Positions 12,830 to 23,773 of a DNA stretch of 64,000 bases are shown in pieces; the stretch's first letter is position 1; every line of letters starts with the position of its first letter. A program made the translations under genes and the position numbers. The DNA is from Thuidium tamariscinum (Eukaryota; Streptophyta; Bryopsida; Hypnales; Thuidiaceae). The stretch is taken from contig OX344758.2 of assembly GCA_947034885.2 (NCBI GenBank), forward strand, positions 24,207,067-24,271,066, in the 5' to 3' direction. The notes beneath the pieces are model-generated. The model was not told the DNA's origin, did no database searches, and worked only from the letters and a program-made list of their open reading frames with translations.

Positions 12830-12965
12830 AAAGTTCGGTTTAAACACTGTCATGTGTACCTCCTTTGGTTGCAAAATCCCAAAATACTAGGAAATTTTAA
12901 GGGTTTAAGGTGAAAGTCCGGTTTAAACACTGTCATGTGTACCTCCTTTTGCGAATAAAACTCTC
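12830..12965 (+). repeat. Two-copy ~80-bp repeat in unit S
   Basis: The sequence TTTAAACACTGTCATGTGTA, followed by CCTCCTTT, occurs twice about 80 bp apart. Unit T has the same pair in reverse orientation near 36470-36590. It lies between the TATA box and the GC-rich cassette. Confidence 0.65.
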
Positions 12966-13224
12966 AAAATACTACAATTATCAAGACACGGCGGAGCTTT
13001 GTACCCGTGAGACTTACTAAAACATTGGGAGAATTCTACTCTCAACTGTTAAAAACCACGTAAGCCTTGGAAGGAAATTAGAACCAAGATTCTCGGGTTC
13101 CATTATTAAACCATTCCAAAGTGCAACCTCAAATTATTAGTTTTCAATTGGAGAGAATTCCCAAAATCCACAAATTGGAGAATCCCCAAATTCCAAATTT
13201 CATAATAAGAGGCCAACACCAGGG

Positions 13225-13382
13225 CGGACCAGTCACACAGCCGGGTACGGGGACCAGCCAGGTACGGGGACCATCCGGGTACGGGACCAGCCGGGTATTG
13301 GGGGAGTGGGTCGTTGGGGAGCCGGGGTCGCTGGGGAGTCGGGGGTCGCTGGGGAGAGCCAGGGTCGCTGGGGAGGACATGG
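13225..13382 (+). repeat. GC-rich minisatellite cassette of unit S
   Basis: Two kinds of short tandem repeat: a GGGTACGGGGACCA-like unit (13235-13300) then a GGGTCGCTGGGGAG unit repeated about four times (13305-13380). It is sharply GC-rich against AT-rich surroundings. The closely related unit T has a different GC-rich sequence at this position. Confidence 0.75.
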
Positions 13383-14419
13383 AGCACTCCAGGGACTCAC
13401 AGTATGTTTGAAACTCCAAAAACTTGGATTTTAATCACACACTTGGTTGGCAGTTGACGCCACACCTTTATCTTTTAAAACTAAAATCCAACATTTGGGA
13501 GTCACAAAATACTTTATCATCTTCTATACGTCCTAAACTCCATAGCCGCATCTCTCCACAAAAAACTTGCAAAAACATACTAAGCAAGAATGAGAGAGAA
13601 GAAGATGTAGTTAGGAAGATTAAGGAGACGAAAACCATCACGTGAAGCAATTTACAATAAACAATTGATTTCTTTTGGAATAATACTATAGAACTAGATT
13701 CTTATTCTTTGGGGTTGACCCTTGGGAATAAAAAACTAATTTATTTAGGAATAACACTATTGAAATTGTTCTCGGTCTTTTGGAATGTTCTACATTCTTT
13801 GGCTATTAGATTCTTAGAAGGTTTGGATTTTGCTAGTTTTGTTTTATTAGGCCTAATAAGCCAAAAGGAAAACAACAAATTGACAACCAATTTCTTTAAG
13901 AATTTTAAGGAAATTAAAATTAATTGGATTATAAAAGATTTGGTTGCAATTCTTTATTCAAATTAATCCTAATAAGCCAAATTAAAAAAGACAAATTGAC
14001 AACCAATTTCTTAGGAATTTAAAAGAAATTAAAATTAATTAGATTATAAAAGATTTGGTTGCAATTCTTTATTTAAATTAATTGACAACCAATTTCGTTA
14101 GGAATTACCAAGAAATTGAATTAGTTAGGTTTGGTGATGACATTTTAATTCTAAGAAAGAAGATAAAAGAACAACTCATTACGTCGAAATTAGGTGAAAT
14201 TTAATTCTTAAAATTAGATAAATTCGTAATACTAACAGCTAGATAGGATTTTCATTTGAACTATTTAGTAGATTCAAAATATTGTGACATTTTCCAATTA
14301 CCAATAAATTAGGAATTGAAGAGAGAATGTGCAATTAATTCGAACCTACGTAACTTTCAGTGGCTTATTTTAATTAGGAGAAAATTTACCAACAATTGTG
14401 GAAAATTACTATGGATTAG

Positions 14420-14515
14420 ATGGAGAACCGGGATGATTTCGATGGCGAGGTCGTAGGGGAATATTTACACATGATGATGTTTGACGACGGGACCATGGAG
14501 ATTTACGCCGAGGAG
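14420..14515 (+). other. Short coding-like block with a splice-donor-like end, in unit S
   Basis: ATG at 14420 opens 32 codons (MENRDDFDGEVVGEY...) ending exactly at GTAAAC (14516). The same block is nearly unchanged in unit T (24167-24072). The encoded peptide is acidic. Whole-codon length and the exact GT boundary recur in P and Q with a 24-codon version. It could be a leader exon that starts inside the LTR and splices out of it. Confidence 0.5.
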
Positions 14516-15149
14516 GTAAACCGCTCACATTTGATTTTCATTCTCATCGTTTTACTGTTAAGTTTCTTTTTACCAAACACTTGGAATTAGATTTGGGCAA
14601 AACTATAGAATAGAGTAGGGTCACTTGGTTGCATCTTAGAATAGAATAGATAGAATTATAACCACGAAATTAGATTAGAAACATCCAAAACACGTGACTA
14701 AAAGAGTTCATTGCTTGGAAGGCTTTCTTTTTCACCCAATTAGAAAGAAAACTCAATTAGACACAGGACCCGTGTGAAAAACTCTTAGCTCGAGGGTGGA
14801 GTTAGGAGCGCTCACAGCTGGTCAACTCAATTTGACTGAATACCCCTTGTAATTGGACTGCCTATTAGGCTTCCTCTCTTTGAAATTAAAACTATGGATT
14901 GTACTTATTAACGTTTGCAATGACTTGGATGCAAGATTCCCTGGCTCCTCTCTTTATTTCTATGTTTAAAATAACTCTAATTTTTCTAGGACCTAGAATC
15001 TGTCTCACACTTCTTTATCAAAAATTCAAAAGATCATAAAATAGTTTTCCAACTTACTCCAAATTCGGATGTGGGCATGTATGGTCCTTTCTAGTGGTTT
15101 TCCCTTGGGTCCAGAACCCAATCTGGATCTGGCCGCTGGGTTTTAATGA

Positions 15150-15320
15150 TGTAAGTACTGACCAGCCGGTGGCTTGGCCGAGGCAGCTGGCCGAGCTGAT
15201 TGCCGGTCTGGCTGTCGGAGTTGGCTGCCGCCGAGGTGGCTGGCCAGGCTTGACTGCCGGAGCTCTGGCTGCCGAGGCCTGGCTACTGGTTGGCTATTAG
15301 GGCCTGGCTAGCTTCGGGCT
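15150..15320 (-). repeat. GC-rich repeat cassette of unit Q
   Basis: A run of GGCTGCCG, GGCTGGCC and CTGGCTG variants with high GC, about 0.75 kb downstream of Q's TATA box on the minus strand. It is the positional counterpart of the cassettes in P, S, T and R but differs from them in sequence. Confidence 0.6.
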
Positions 15321-16057
15321 TGGCTTTGAACAAAACCCACAATCTTTGGTTAATTGGCGGTGGTTGCCAAATCCTTAACCAACAGGGTCTCCTTTGGGGA
15401 CCCTTTAAGCAAAACAAATTGGAATAATTTATCTAAGGCTAAGGACCCAATTCCTCACAATTTTACTTTTGAGGATGTGTTGCTCAAAAAACAAGCTCCA
15501 AGACGAAAGCTCCGCCGTCTTAGAGGATTTGTCCTCGAATTCTGGCAAAATTTCGCAAGAGCCGGGCTAGAAATTAGTCCTTGGAGTTTTGAGATAGACC
15601 CCAAAACCACACTTGGATCACAATGCAATGGCTAGGTTCGAGGGGGATTTTCGATAAACCAATCCAGGTTGTAAATCCGCTCGAAGAGACTAGTCACAAA
15701 GAATTATGATATCACAATGCAAAAGACTCTAAACTCCACTTGAACTTAGAAGTTAGCAATGGTGTACTAATGAACTTTGAACACCACAAGTTGTTCAAAA
15801 TACTCTTCCAAAACACAAGTATAGAAAGGCCTTGAAGTGTACCAACAAGGTTGGTGAAGCTCTTGACCCTTGAGTACACAAAAAATCCAAGACTTGTAAG
15901 TTGATGTAGACTAAGAGAATAGAATGAGAAGGTTGTAGAATGATAATGGTATTGAAAATAGTGTAGAATGATTTGATAATGGCTAAGGTTTGCAATGGTA
16001 TTGAAGTGGTATATGCGTATTGAGTTGATAATGGTGTGAAGTGAGGGGAGGGGGAGG

Positions 16058-16066
16058 CCTTTTATA
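16058..16066 (-). promoter_or_regulatory. TATA box of unit Q
   Basis: Minus strand TATAAAAGG, matching unit P's TATA box and flanks (GGAAATGTATAAAAGGCC and the mirror sequence here). Confidence 0.65.
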
Positions 16067-16767
16067 CATTTCCAAGGCCTCCTCCCCCCTCAAATTACTT
16101 GCTAAGTAATCTAAAAAGTTAACTTTAACCTTTAAAAATCTACACTACTGCTGTGATTACTCTATCTTTTGAAGAAATAGTCCGATCGCCAAACGGACAA
16201 CGCCAATGGCTTTAGAAGACCCAAATTAGTCTAGGGGAACCACTACCCCTTACTTCCAGAACCTAATTGAGCTCAAAAGCTAACATTTATGAACCGGTAA
16301 AAAGGGTGGAAAATCCATCTTTTGGAATTGATTTTTCCCAAAGGTTTTGACAAGCCAAGGTTGTCGGGAAGGTCCAAGAATGTTGGAAAAGAGTCTAAGA
16401 TGACTCAAATCGGACACCGTATGCTCCACAAACGCCGGTCAACCTCCCAAGATTTTGGTAAAACCCTGGAAAGTCATTGCCGCCACTGGTTCTGATACTT
16501 GCCGTTGTCAGAATGTCTTGAAATTTGGCGGGACGCTTATTTATGCTAAAACATGCTATCCTAATTTTTAGTGGGATTTTACCATCATCGTGGAATTTTC
16601 TATGAATTTCCAATTGCCGGTAAAAGCAGTTGACTTCCCATGGAGTCATTTCTGTAATCCAGAAAACTACGAAACTTTTAGGGGATCTTCTAGGAAACCC
16701 CCTAATGACAAGTGCAAAGTTCTGCTAGAAACATACACTGTCTAATTAAAGTAGAAATTGTACTAGG

Positions 16768-16986
16768 GCGGAATTAATTCCTTCGGGGAGGAATCATTCC
16801 CGTACAAGGGAATCTCCATGAGTTGAGTTAATTCCTCTGGGGAGGAATCATTTCCGTAGAAGGGAATCTCCATGAGTCAAGTTAATTCCTCCGGGGAGGA
16901 ATCATTCACGTACAAGGGAATCTCCATGAATTGAGTTAATTCCTCCGGGGAGGAATCACTCACGTACAAGGGAATCTCCATGAATT
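16768..16986 (-). repeat. Four-copy ~60-bp tandem repeat in unit Q
   Basis: Four consecutive copies of a unit containing GGGGAGGAATCATTC and AAGGGAATCTCCATGA, differing at a few bases each. Unit P carries only two copies. It lies in the U3-like half of the LTR, upstream of the TATA box. Confidence 0.85.
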
Positions 16987-17377
16987 AGCTTCGATGTGAT
17001 GCTCTTGAGTGACTACCGGAATCCCATGACCTCCACTTAGCCAAATTCCGCTAAGATTCTTCCTGAAAAGTCCGATAGGGCTTGTCTTGACACTTTTGCA
17101 CTAAATTGTCTTTTGACTATTAGTTCGTACTATCTCCTGGTAACCGTATAATATCATGCCTAATCACCTGATAAGATGTAGAACTTGGCTCTAAAGAGTC
17201 TTTTAAGGTACTCTGGCGTAATTCTAAACAATTCCTTATCCTCACCGGGGATTGTATCAATCCTACTACAAACACTCTTTTTAGTTGATTTTTAACCATA
17301 ATAACCCTAAATATGAGCAATAAGCGAAAAAAAGAAAAATCCAAGGCCTGAGTGACAATGACGGGGCTCACATCAAC

Positions 17378-18361
17378 CCCAGTTGACCTGAGAGGGGCTG
17401 ATTTGCACCACTTGCTAATACTGAAGCTCCCCAGAAAGGGGGCTGATTGCACCACTTGCTAGACTGAAGCTCCCTTATGCTGGACACCTCCTCCCCACCT
17501 TCAAGCTCTGGCTGTTGGACTGATGAAAGAGACTGAGCTCTTCATCTGTGAAGCCACACACACAATCTCCAAAACTAAACTTGAACAAGGCATAGTGCAA
17601 ATGCCATTTGAATCTATGAGATTGGAGTTGGAAGTGTAGAAGAAGGAGTTAGCAAAAAGGGACCAACCATTTGGATCGGTTGACTTTTTTAACCATATTT
17701 TAATTTAGAGGAATAAAAGTAGGAAAAAACAAAGAAAAGAATAGTTTGACTTCATAGGAGTTTAATTTAGAGGTTGCTAAATTAGAGGAGAAACTAGAAA
17801 GCTTAGTTGTAGTGGAGTTTGACTTTAGGAACCATTTAACAACTAATTGTTAGATTAGATTATTTCCGGATATTTTATGTTTTGACTTTTAAGGCTTAGT
17901 AGAAGGATAAAGAAGTCCTTTAAAGGATAAGGAAAAACACCCCAAAAAGAAAGAAAAGAAGAATGGAGACTTGAAGAATAAAATAACATCCAAGGTAAAT
18001 TACACATCCCAAAGACACCAACCGGAACAAGAACATTGGAGATGGAGGTGGAGTTGGCGCCACGTGAAGAATTTATGGGAGTAACCGAAGATCTCGAGTT
18101 TGTCATAGGAGAGGTTAGTCTTTGAATTTACCTTTTCAATTATGTTTTTTTCCACAATTTCATTGAAGTAGATTTTAGCTATTAATGCCTGATTTAGATA
18201 GTCAATTAGTAGAGGTAGTTCCTAATAAAAACAGAGATAGAAATTCACACAAGCATCTAAAAGACAATTAAAATCCACGATATTCCTAATTAGACCAACA
18301 TAGAATTGACAAGGAAATCAAGCTTTAGGAATTTAGACATTTGATTAGAAGTAGAAGTAGA
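17378..18361 (+). other. Inner part of unit P next to the CACTA insertion
   Basis: Noncoding LTR sequence of unit P between the Q insertion and the CACTA left end, continuing at 54133. It is weakly similar, in reverse orientation, to 9700-10980 of unit Q. Apart from the block at 18042-18113 I see nothing coding. Confidence 0.5.
18042..18113 (+). other. Short coding-like block with a splice-donor-like end, in unit P
   Basis: ATG at 18042 opens 24 codons (MEVELAPREEFMG...) ending exactly at GTTAGT (18114). It shares MEVEL, REE, G and ED with the 24-codon block of unit Q in the same positions. The CACTA insertion separates it from the end of its LTR. Confidence 0.45.
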
Positions 18362-18392
18362 CACTACTAAAAACAGGGGGTATAAATGACTG
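18362..18392 (+). repeat. CACTA left terminal inverted repeat
   Basis: A 31-bp repeat starting CACTACTAAAAACAGGGGG, directly after the target duplication AGA. It differs from the right terminus by one base. Confidence 0.95.
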
Positions 18393-18990
18393 CAAAAAAT
18401 GACTCAAAACCAGTCATTTCGGACCGAAATGACTAAAAAATGACTTCAGCCCCTGCAGTCACTGTGGACAAGTCATTCTTGAAATGACTCTGGGTGTATT
18501 ATCACCATCCATTTGGGAGTTGGATGAGTAACATATGAAATAGTCTCTTGGGTTGGTCAGTGGAACTTGGAAATTTTGGGAAAAACATGGGCAGCTGACC
18601 TTTTGGGGGGAAATTTCTGAGATGTGGCAGAATCTTCTAGTCATTCTTCAGTTGCGACTCAATCGAATTTCTGCTAACGTGTCCTGCCACGTCAGCCAAT
18701 TTGGAAGTCATTCTTCAGTTGTGATGCAATCCAACTTTTGCTGACGTGGACAATGACGTCAGCGGTTTCAGCATTTGGTGTATAGTCACAATGGAGTTGC
18801 GGTGTAGTAACCCTGGACAGTGCTTGCGATTCATTTTTTAGTCATTTCTGAGTTATTTCTCCGTCATTTTATAGATGGTTTAGGTAACTTCATTGAGTCA
18901 TTTCCTAGTTTTAAGGGCGTTGGCCACAAGTTATACGGGATCCATTTCGAGAACATTATAGTCATTGCATAGTCACAAGCCAGTTCACGT
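18385..18990 (+). repeat. CACTA left subterminal motif cluster
   Basis: Many copies of AAATGACT and its complement AGTCATTT or AGTCATTC within 600 bp of the end, in both orientations. In En/Spm elements, TNPA binds short subterminal repeats needed for transposition; by analogy these are probable binding sites of this element's TNPA-like protein. The right end has a matching cluster. Confidence 0.7.
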
Positions 18991-19326
18991 TAGTTACGAG
19001 TGACTCCACAGATTCAAATTCCTAAGCATCAAGGTCCTCGGGTCACATCTCCAAACTACGACGCACACTTCTAAATGCAAATGCAAGAGAGACTTGTGCA
19101 AGTAATCTGTATCTGAAGTGTCTGAGTAAAACAAAGAAATTCATTTACAAGTTCTGCTCCAAATTCCATATAAGGCTAAGTAAATGTGGTCCCTGAGATA
19201 GGGAAATCCACGACTGCAATTCAGCCTTCCCATTTACAATAGAAGTCTAAACTCTAAACATATAATACTTCTACAAGTGCTAGTACAAGGAACTAGGCCC
19301 TGCCCAAAAAAACCAGATGCTACCTC

Positions 19327-22300
19327 AAACTGTAATCTTGAGGAATTTTTGGTTCCACATTGTAGAAGTGCCCTTCACATCATCAAGCTTCTCTTGATCA
19401 TCTTCAGCATTGGGAAACATGAGCGCCACCCCACCATGCATAACTTCCTTTACGTCAACCTTGAACCACGTCTCAGGAATTTCTCTGCAATGGAACCTGT
19501 GCTTCCCGGGTATACCAGAGATCTTGCCCACTACCACTTTTTGCCTTGTTGACCGTGGATTTATGAGAAAAACTTCATCTCCGATCCGATACTGCAACAT
19601 GGAGACGAATTAGCTAGAGTGCAAGAAAGCATAAATCACATTGGTATATATTATAACACTATTGGTTGATGACTTCCACATCACTGGAATGTGACTAAAA
19701 CATAATAGAAAGTTCACTTCTGCATGACTTCTGTGCACACGGTAACTGTTGTTTCACTTCCGTGCGACTCCACGATGAAGTGTGCGACCCAAGTCTCACC
19801 CTAGACCGTTACATTGAATGGTATGAGCACATGTACCAACAAGAAGGTCTTCGCACTATTGAATGTGGTTGGAAGAGCACCAACTTGCAATCCAAGGTCA
19901 TTCCTAAATTGCAGAAGCAAGTCATACAATATGCAATTCTACACTTACGCTTTAGGGTTACCTACCTCCTCTTAGGCTTCCGGTTTACAATTGAGGATAC
20001 TTTTACCTGGATAATGCCCCAAATTGAATGCGTATACGGAATCTGTGGGGCACATTTGAGTCTAATCTAAATGAAACATTTTAGACATAACTACAACATC
20101 ACTGAACAATGGGTTAGACACCTTACAAGAAAATAAGTTCTATAGCCAAGTCGCGTCAAAGTCGCTGCAGAAACCACAACTTAACTTCAAGAGGACTACA
20201 CTACAACTAGTAAATGACTCAGTCGAGCTAGGATACAACTAGTGAATGACTTAGTAAACAAATAAGACCATGCTGCACTTCACAGTTGAAGCAACACACC
20301 TTCTTGGTGGAGGGTGTGGAACCTTTTTTCGGAGTTGTGGATGTAGGGTTTGCAGGCCTCATCCTTGCCTCCCGCTTTTGCACCTTGCCCTATGCACACA
20401 TTAGCACATAATCAGATTCAAACATGAAGTGAAGGTGAAGGACGCCTTCACGTATGCAACGCAATGGTATGCTAGTCCCCTCACCTTCTACAATATCAAG
20501 GAACTCATACGCGTGTCCATTCCACCGTCTCTGTAGCATCTCTGACATAGAGTCGTTGACAACTTCGGAAAATTTTTTCCGAAAAGCTGGAACATCTTGG
20601 CACTGTTGCAAAGCCTCCAATAACGGCCACAAATATCGTTTCAAGTACTCTTTATCATCTGCCAATGCGCACATCTACTTCACGTAGAAAGGGATACTGA
20701 TGATGATATTAGCCTCTGGGTTACACCCGACCCTACTTGCCTTACTATCCACAATGACAGTATTGGCTGCGCAAAAACTAGGCCATCGAGCATAAACGAA
20801 CTCTAACTGCTTGCCCCACTCAAATACACTACCATCTTCAACACCAGCACTCTCAGAACTTTCAACATCTTCACCTGACCACGTGAATAGTAGTTTTACC
20901 GTTACCCCCTTCACCCCACCCAACATTGCTCCCACAACGTCATCCATATGTTCTCTACTCCCGCTTCCCCAAAATGCAACAACGAAGCTATCAAAGTAGC
21001 GAGAAAGGAACGATTTCAGCCAAGGCTGGTAAACTATTCTTCTAGTCGCAGTTTGTGTGGTGCTACGAATTCGACTGTTTGGATTCACTTCTGAAAGCAT
21101 ACTGCAATCTAACAAGGTTCCATGCACATTGAAAATAACTAATTTGAAATGAGAAGTGTCCTGCAATGCAAGTAAGAGCCTAGAAGCACTTGAAGGTCTC
21201 ACCTCACTCGACGTGTACTTCAAAACGCCGGGTGGGGAAAATACCTTCATTGGTGACTTCGACGGTTTCGTACTTTTTTTCCCAAAGGGCGACTCCAAGA
21301 TCATGGGTTCTTCAGCCGACTTCCCCTGTTCAGACAATCTTGCAATGACATCCTCAGACGCCTTCCCTCCCTTCTCTATCAGCTCAGCGGCCTCCGTGTC
21401 TTCGTTCTTCCTAGGGCTGCCCTCGCCGTCACTGCTGGCCGGTGAAGCACCACCACTGCTGGGCGTGCGATGGCCTTCCTCTTCTACATCAACGTCCTCT
21501 GCCTCACTGTTGTCGGCTGGCGATGTCGTCTCCACAACAATTGGACTTGGGTCCACTTGTAGTGTGACCTCTTTTGGTGGTGTCCTCTTCTCGTCATCAA
21601 TTGGTGGAGGGACTTCAACCACGGAGGCAACATGCACTTCAGGGGCCAGAATTGCTGTGGACTCTACGCCCACCTCGTTCATGCCCTCCGCGCATCGCAG
21701 CGGAGGTGCGTCGTTAGGCAGGTCGATTACGGGCTCTGACAGAATTCTCTCGCATTCTGCTCACACTTTGCTTGAGATGGGCGAAGTAATGATGCCTACT
21801 ATCTGCGTAGGAGCCAGTTTTGACTCAGACTCCGACAACGTGATGTTCCTAGCTTTGACCATGAACTTGCTATCACATTTCTTCACTGCTCCAATACCAT
21901 GCCCTTCCTTCTCTTTTGCAAAAGTACTTCCTGTCCCTCCTCCGGCCCTTACTTTTTTCTTAGACGTCGGCATGAATCCGCCAGCTTGATGATTAGGCAA
22001 GTCTTGAGACCCTTGGTTCTCCAACGCTGATTGCCCTATGGAAAGACTGCCTTCATCATGTTGCTTGGCTTTGCCTACATAAGTGGCAAACATGCTGCGC
22101 AATTCGTCTATTGCCGCACCTTGGGCTTTGGAGTTCGCTAGGAAGTGGTCGATCTTGACATCCACATCCTTCTTCCACGATTCCATAAATTCCCACTGAG
22201 AACCCAAAACCGATCCTACCAAAGAATTAGACCTTGGAGAATTAACAGTAGAGGGCAAGGCCGAGTGCCAAACAACTCCCCAAAAACAGTACGTGCCACA

Positions 22301-23773
22301 CAGACGTCCGAATTATGTTTACTTCATCATATTATAGCTAGTAATTCTGGGTCATACATCAAGACATCTATTGCCACATATCAAAATACTAGAAGTCATC
22401 CACACCTAAATCAAGACATACTCAGACTTTCCTTGTCCTCACATGGCAAGCGGAAATCCCCCAAATCAGATGACCATCAATAGAAGGGTTTGAGTACTTC
22501 GACATGCCATAAGGTGAGCATAAGGGACTATAGACACGGAAAGAGGACCTTATAATTGCACCAACTCATACTCATGTTATCAAGGAATAAGGGGAATTAA
22601 ACTAAAACGTGACTTCACATTCACTACTATTTGACTACAGAATGACTCAAGTTTCACTTTATTACAACTGAAGTTTTACTTCATCGCAACTGAAATGTGA
22701 CTTAACGTTCAGTACTATTTGATTACAGAATGACTCAAGTTTCACTTCATGACAACGCAAGTTTTACTTCATTGCAACTAAAATTTGACTAAGAAATACT
22801 ACATATTCACTGTATTATTGACAGGACCTTGTTGGACTCACACTTACCTGTCCTGGAGATTCGCTTCCTCCACTTGCACGCCTTGCCTCAACGAGCTCAG
22901 TAATGCCCGCACTTGTTTCCCCTCCCTACACATATCAAGGGATTAGGCTACTAGATTTGTTTTGATGCCCAACATAGAAACAAATGTTGCTATCTTCGCA
23001 CAAAACGTTGACAACTAAAGTAGCTCAAACACTAACTCTATTGGAAAGTAAGCGTACATTGAGAAAATGAACACTTACCAATACACCTTCCCTCCCTGCC
23101 TTTCCTTTCCTCCCCACGAGTGTGTAATGCTTCACACTCTTCCGTGCCTTGGCCATCTTTTGCGCCTTCAGCTTCTGTGCATCCATATTCCAATAGTCCT
23201 TCAGTCGATCCCACTCTGGTTCGTCAATGTGAAGGGGAGCTCTGTCAATGCCTTTCAAGTAAAGGTTTTTCAAGCGAGACCTCTCGGATTTCATATACCT
23301 CATCACTGAAGTTCTGAAACCTAACATGTTGAGCAGATTCCCGAGATACTCAAACTCATTGTCGAGGGCAGCTCTTAGTTTCTTCAACGTATGTGGCTGG
23401 TGCTTCTTCCAAGACACCACACTCATGTCAAGGCATTTTGGCACCAAATCTCGAAGGCACTCGTCCCAAGCATTCTTGCCTTTACAACTAGCATCCACTT
23501 CCCCGCCCTCAAGTACATACACGCGGTTCGGCTTTGTTCTTGTTGTAGCGCGTATACGACTGCCCAAATCATACTCATGTTTTTGCTTCCTCCTGGAGAA
23601 GCGGTCTTCGGTGTCTTGAGATGCAAGAAGTGCACCTTGTAAGCCTGCATTCTACATGGGCCATGCCCCCGGTAAAGATGTTGGACCGGTCACGCTCCAA
23701 GGAGCTACTGCAGGTTGGGATTGACTGAAGACATAGTGGCCCGGGATCCAGTGGAGTGCAGGTTCGGCGTATT
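19327..23773 (-). CDS. TNPA-like accessory gene with FCP1-like phosphatase domain (3' part)
   Basis: Minus-strand gene of the CACTA, here from unit T leftward. (a) Up to 23079: Transposase_24-like domain, with the conserved pattern of a basic helical block, the PEWDRLKDYW motif and a Lys/Arg-rich KARKSVKHYT segment, ending at GTAAGT. (b) 22925-22848: short exon with AG and GT borders. (c) About 22275-20390: coiled-coil-like segment, Lys-rich segment, long acidic Ser/Pro-rich linker, then an FCP1-like domain, all in one frame but with a TGA near 21760 and a TAG near 20676. (d) About 20391-20301: basic linker. (e) 19600-19330: C-terminal domain beginning after TTGCAG (YRIGDEVFLINP) that resembles the tail of plant TNPA-type proteins. 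The two in-frame stops suggest decay. The exon model is mine and untested. Confidence 0.7.
20570..21151 (-). CDS. FCP1/NIF-like HAD phosphatase domain, catalytic motif degenerate
   Basis: Within the TNPA-like gene. The domain follows the FCP1 order: LVIFNVHGTLLD (DxDGT position, both aspartates replaced by N and H), then the YQPWLKSFL block, VVAFWGSGSRE (the usual W-S/T-S segment), a TWSGED block, and NTVIVDSKASRVGCNP matching the DDS...NP motif. It continues past a TAG near 20676 in the same frame into EYLKRYLWPLLEAL, a normal end for FCP1 domains. FCP1 enzymes dephosphorylate the RNA polymerase II C-terminal domain. Loss of both DxD aspartates predicts no phosphatase activity, so a binding role is more likely. 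It is probably a captured host domain. Confidence 0.7.
22590..22800. repeat. ~110-bp tandem duplication in an intron of the TNPA-like gene
   Basis: Two tandem copies containing TACAGAATGACTCAAGTTTC and TTTTACTTCAT, lying between two exons. They carry the AATGACT motif also found at the element ends. Confidence 0.7.

Larger units (their letters stand above)
11004..14816 (+). mobile_element. Family-2 LTR unit S (3.8 kb)
   Basis: Starts TGTGAGCCCTTGAG at 11004 and ends GAGCGCTCACA at 14816, with a perfect 5-bp duplication GCTGG at 10999-11003 and 14817-14821. It is inserted in unit Q in opposite orientation. It is closely similar over its length to unit T (38395 leftward, around the gypsy insertion). 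In order it has a conserved block near 11757-11790, a TATA box at 12567, a GC-rich cassette at 13225-13382 and a coding-like block at 14420-14515. No gag or pol is seen. It is a fossil solo LTR or LTR-only unit. Confidence 0.8.
9552..17372 (-). mobile_element. Family-2 LTR unit Q, interrupted by unit S
   Basis: On the minus strand it starts TGTGAGCCCCGTCATTG at 17372 and ends GAATAAAGCGCCCACA at 9552, with a perfect 5-bp duplication TCAAC at 9547-9551 and 17373-17377. Removing S leaves about 4.0 kb. Its promoter half (17372 to about 15000) is an inverted copy of P's promoter half (6995-9540). It carries a TATA box at 16058-16066, a GC-rich cassette near 15150-15320 and a coding-like block at 10165-10094. 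It is a fossil solo LTR or LTR-only unit with no gag or pol. Confidence 0.75.

Noticed and set aside
9542-14826. A Mutator-like element from 9552 to 14816 with a 10-bp duplication GCTGGTCAAC
   Set aside because: The match arises from two adjacent 5-bp duplications, TCAAC (unit Q, 9552-17372) and GCTGG (unit S, 11004-14816). Both units have TG...CA ends, TATA boxes and matching relatives, so nested LTR units explain it better.
16768-16986. CRISPR-like array
   Set aside because: Units are contiguous without unique spacers, and the setting is a plant LTR; it is an ordinary tandem repeat.
20675-21682. The FCP1-like ORF as an independent host gene
   Set aside because: It shares its reading frame with the upstream TNPA-like segment, lies inside the CACTA ends, and is followed by a TNPA-like C-terminal exon; there is no separate promoter or start context.
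23120-23642. Several plus-strand ORFs over the Transposase_24-like exon
   Set aside because: They are antisense shadows of the recognised minus-strand coding region.
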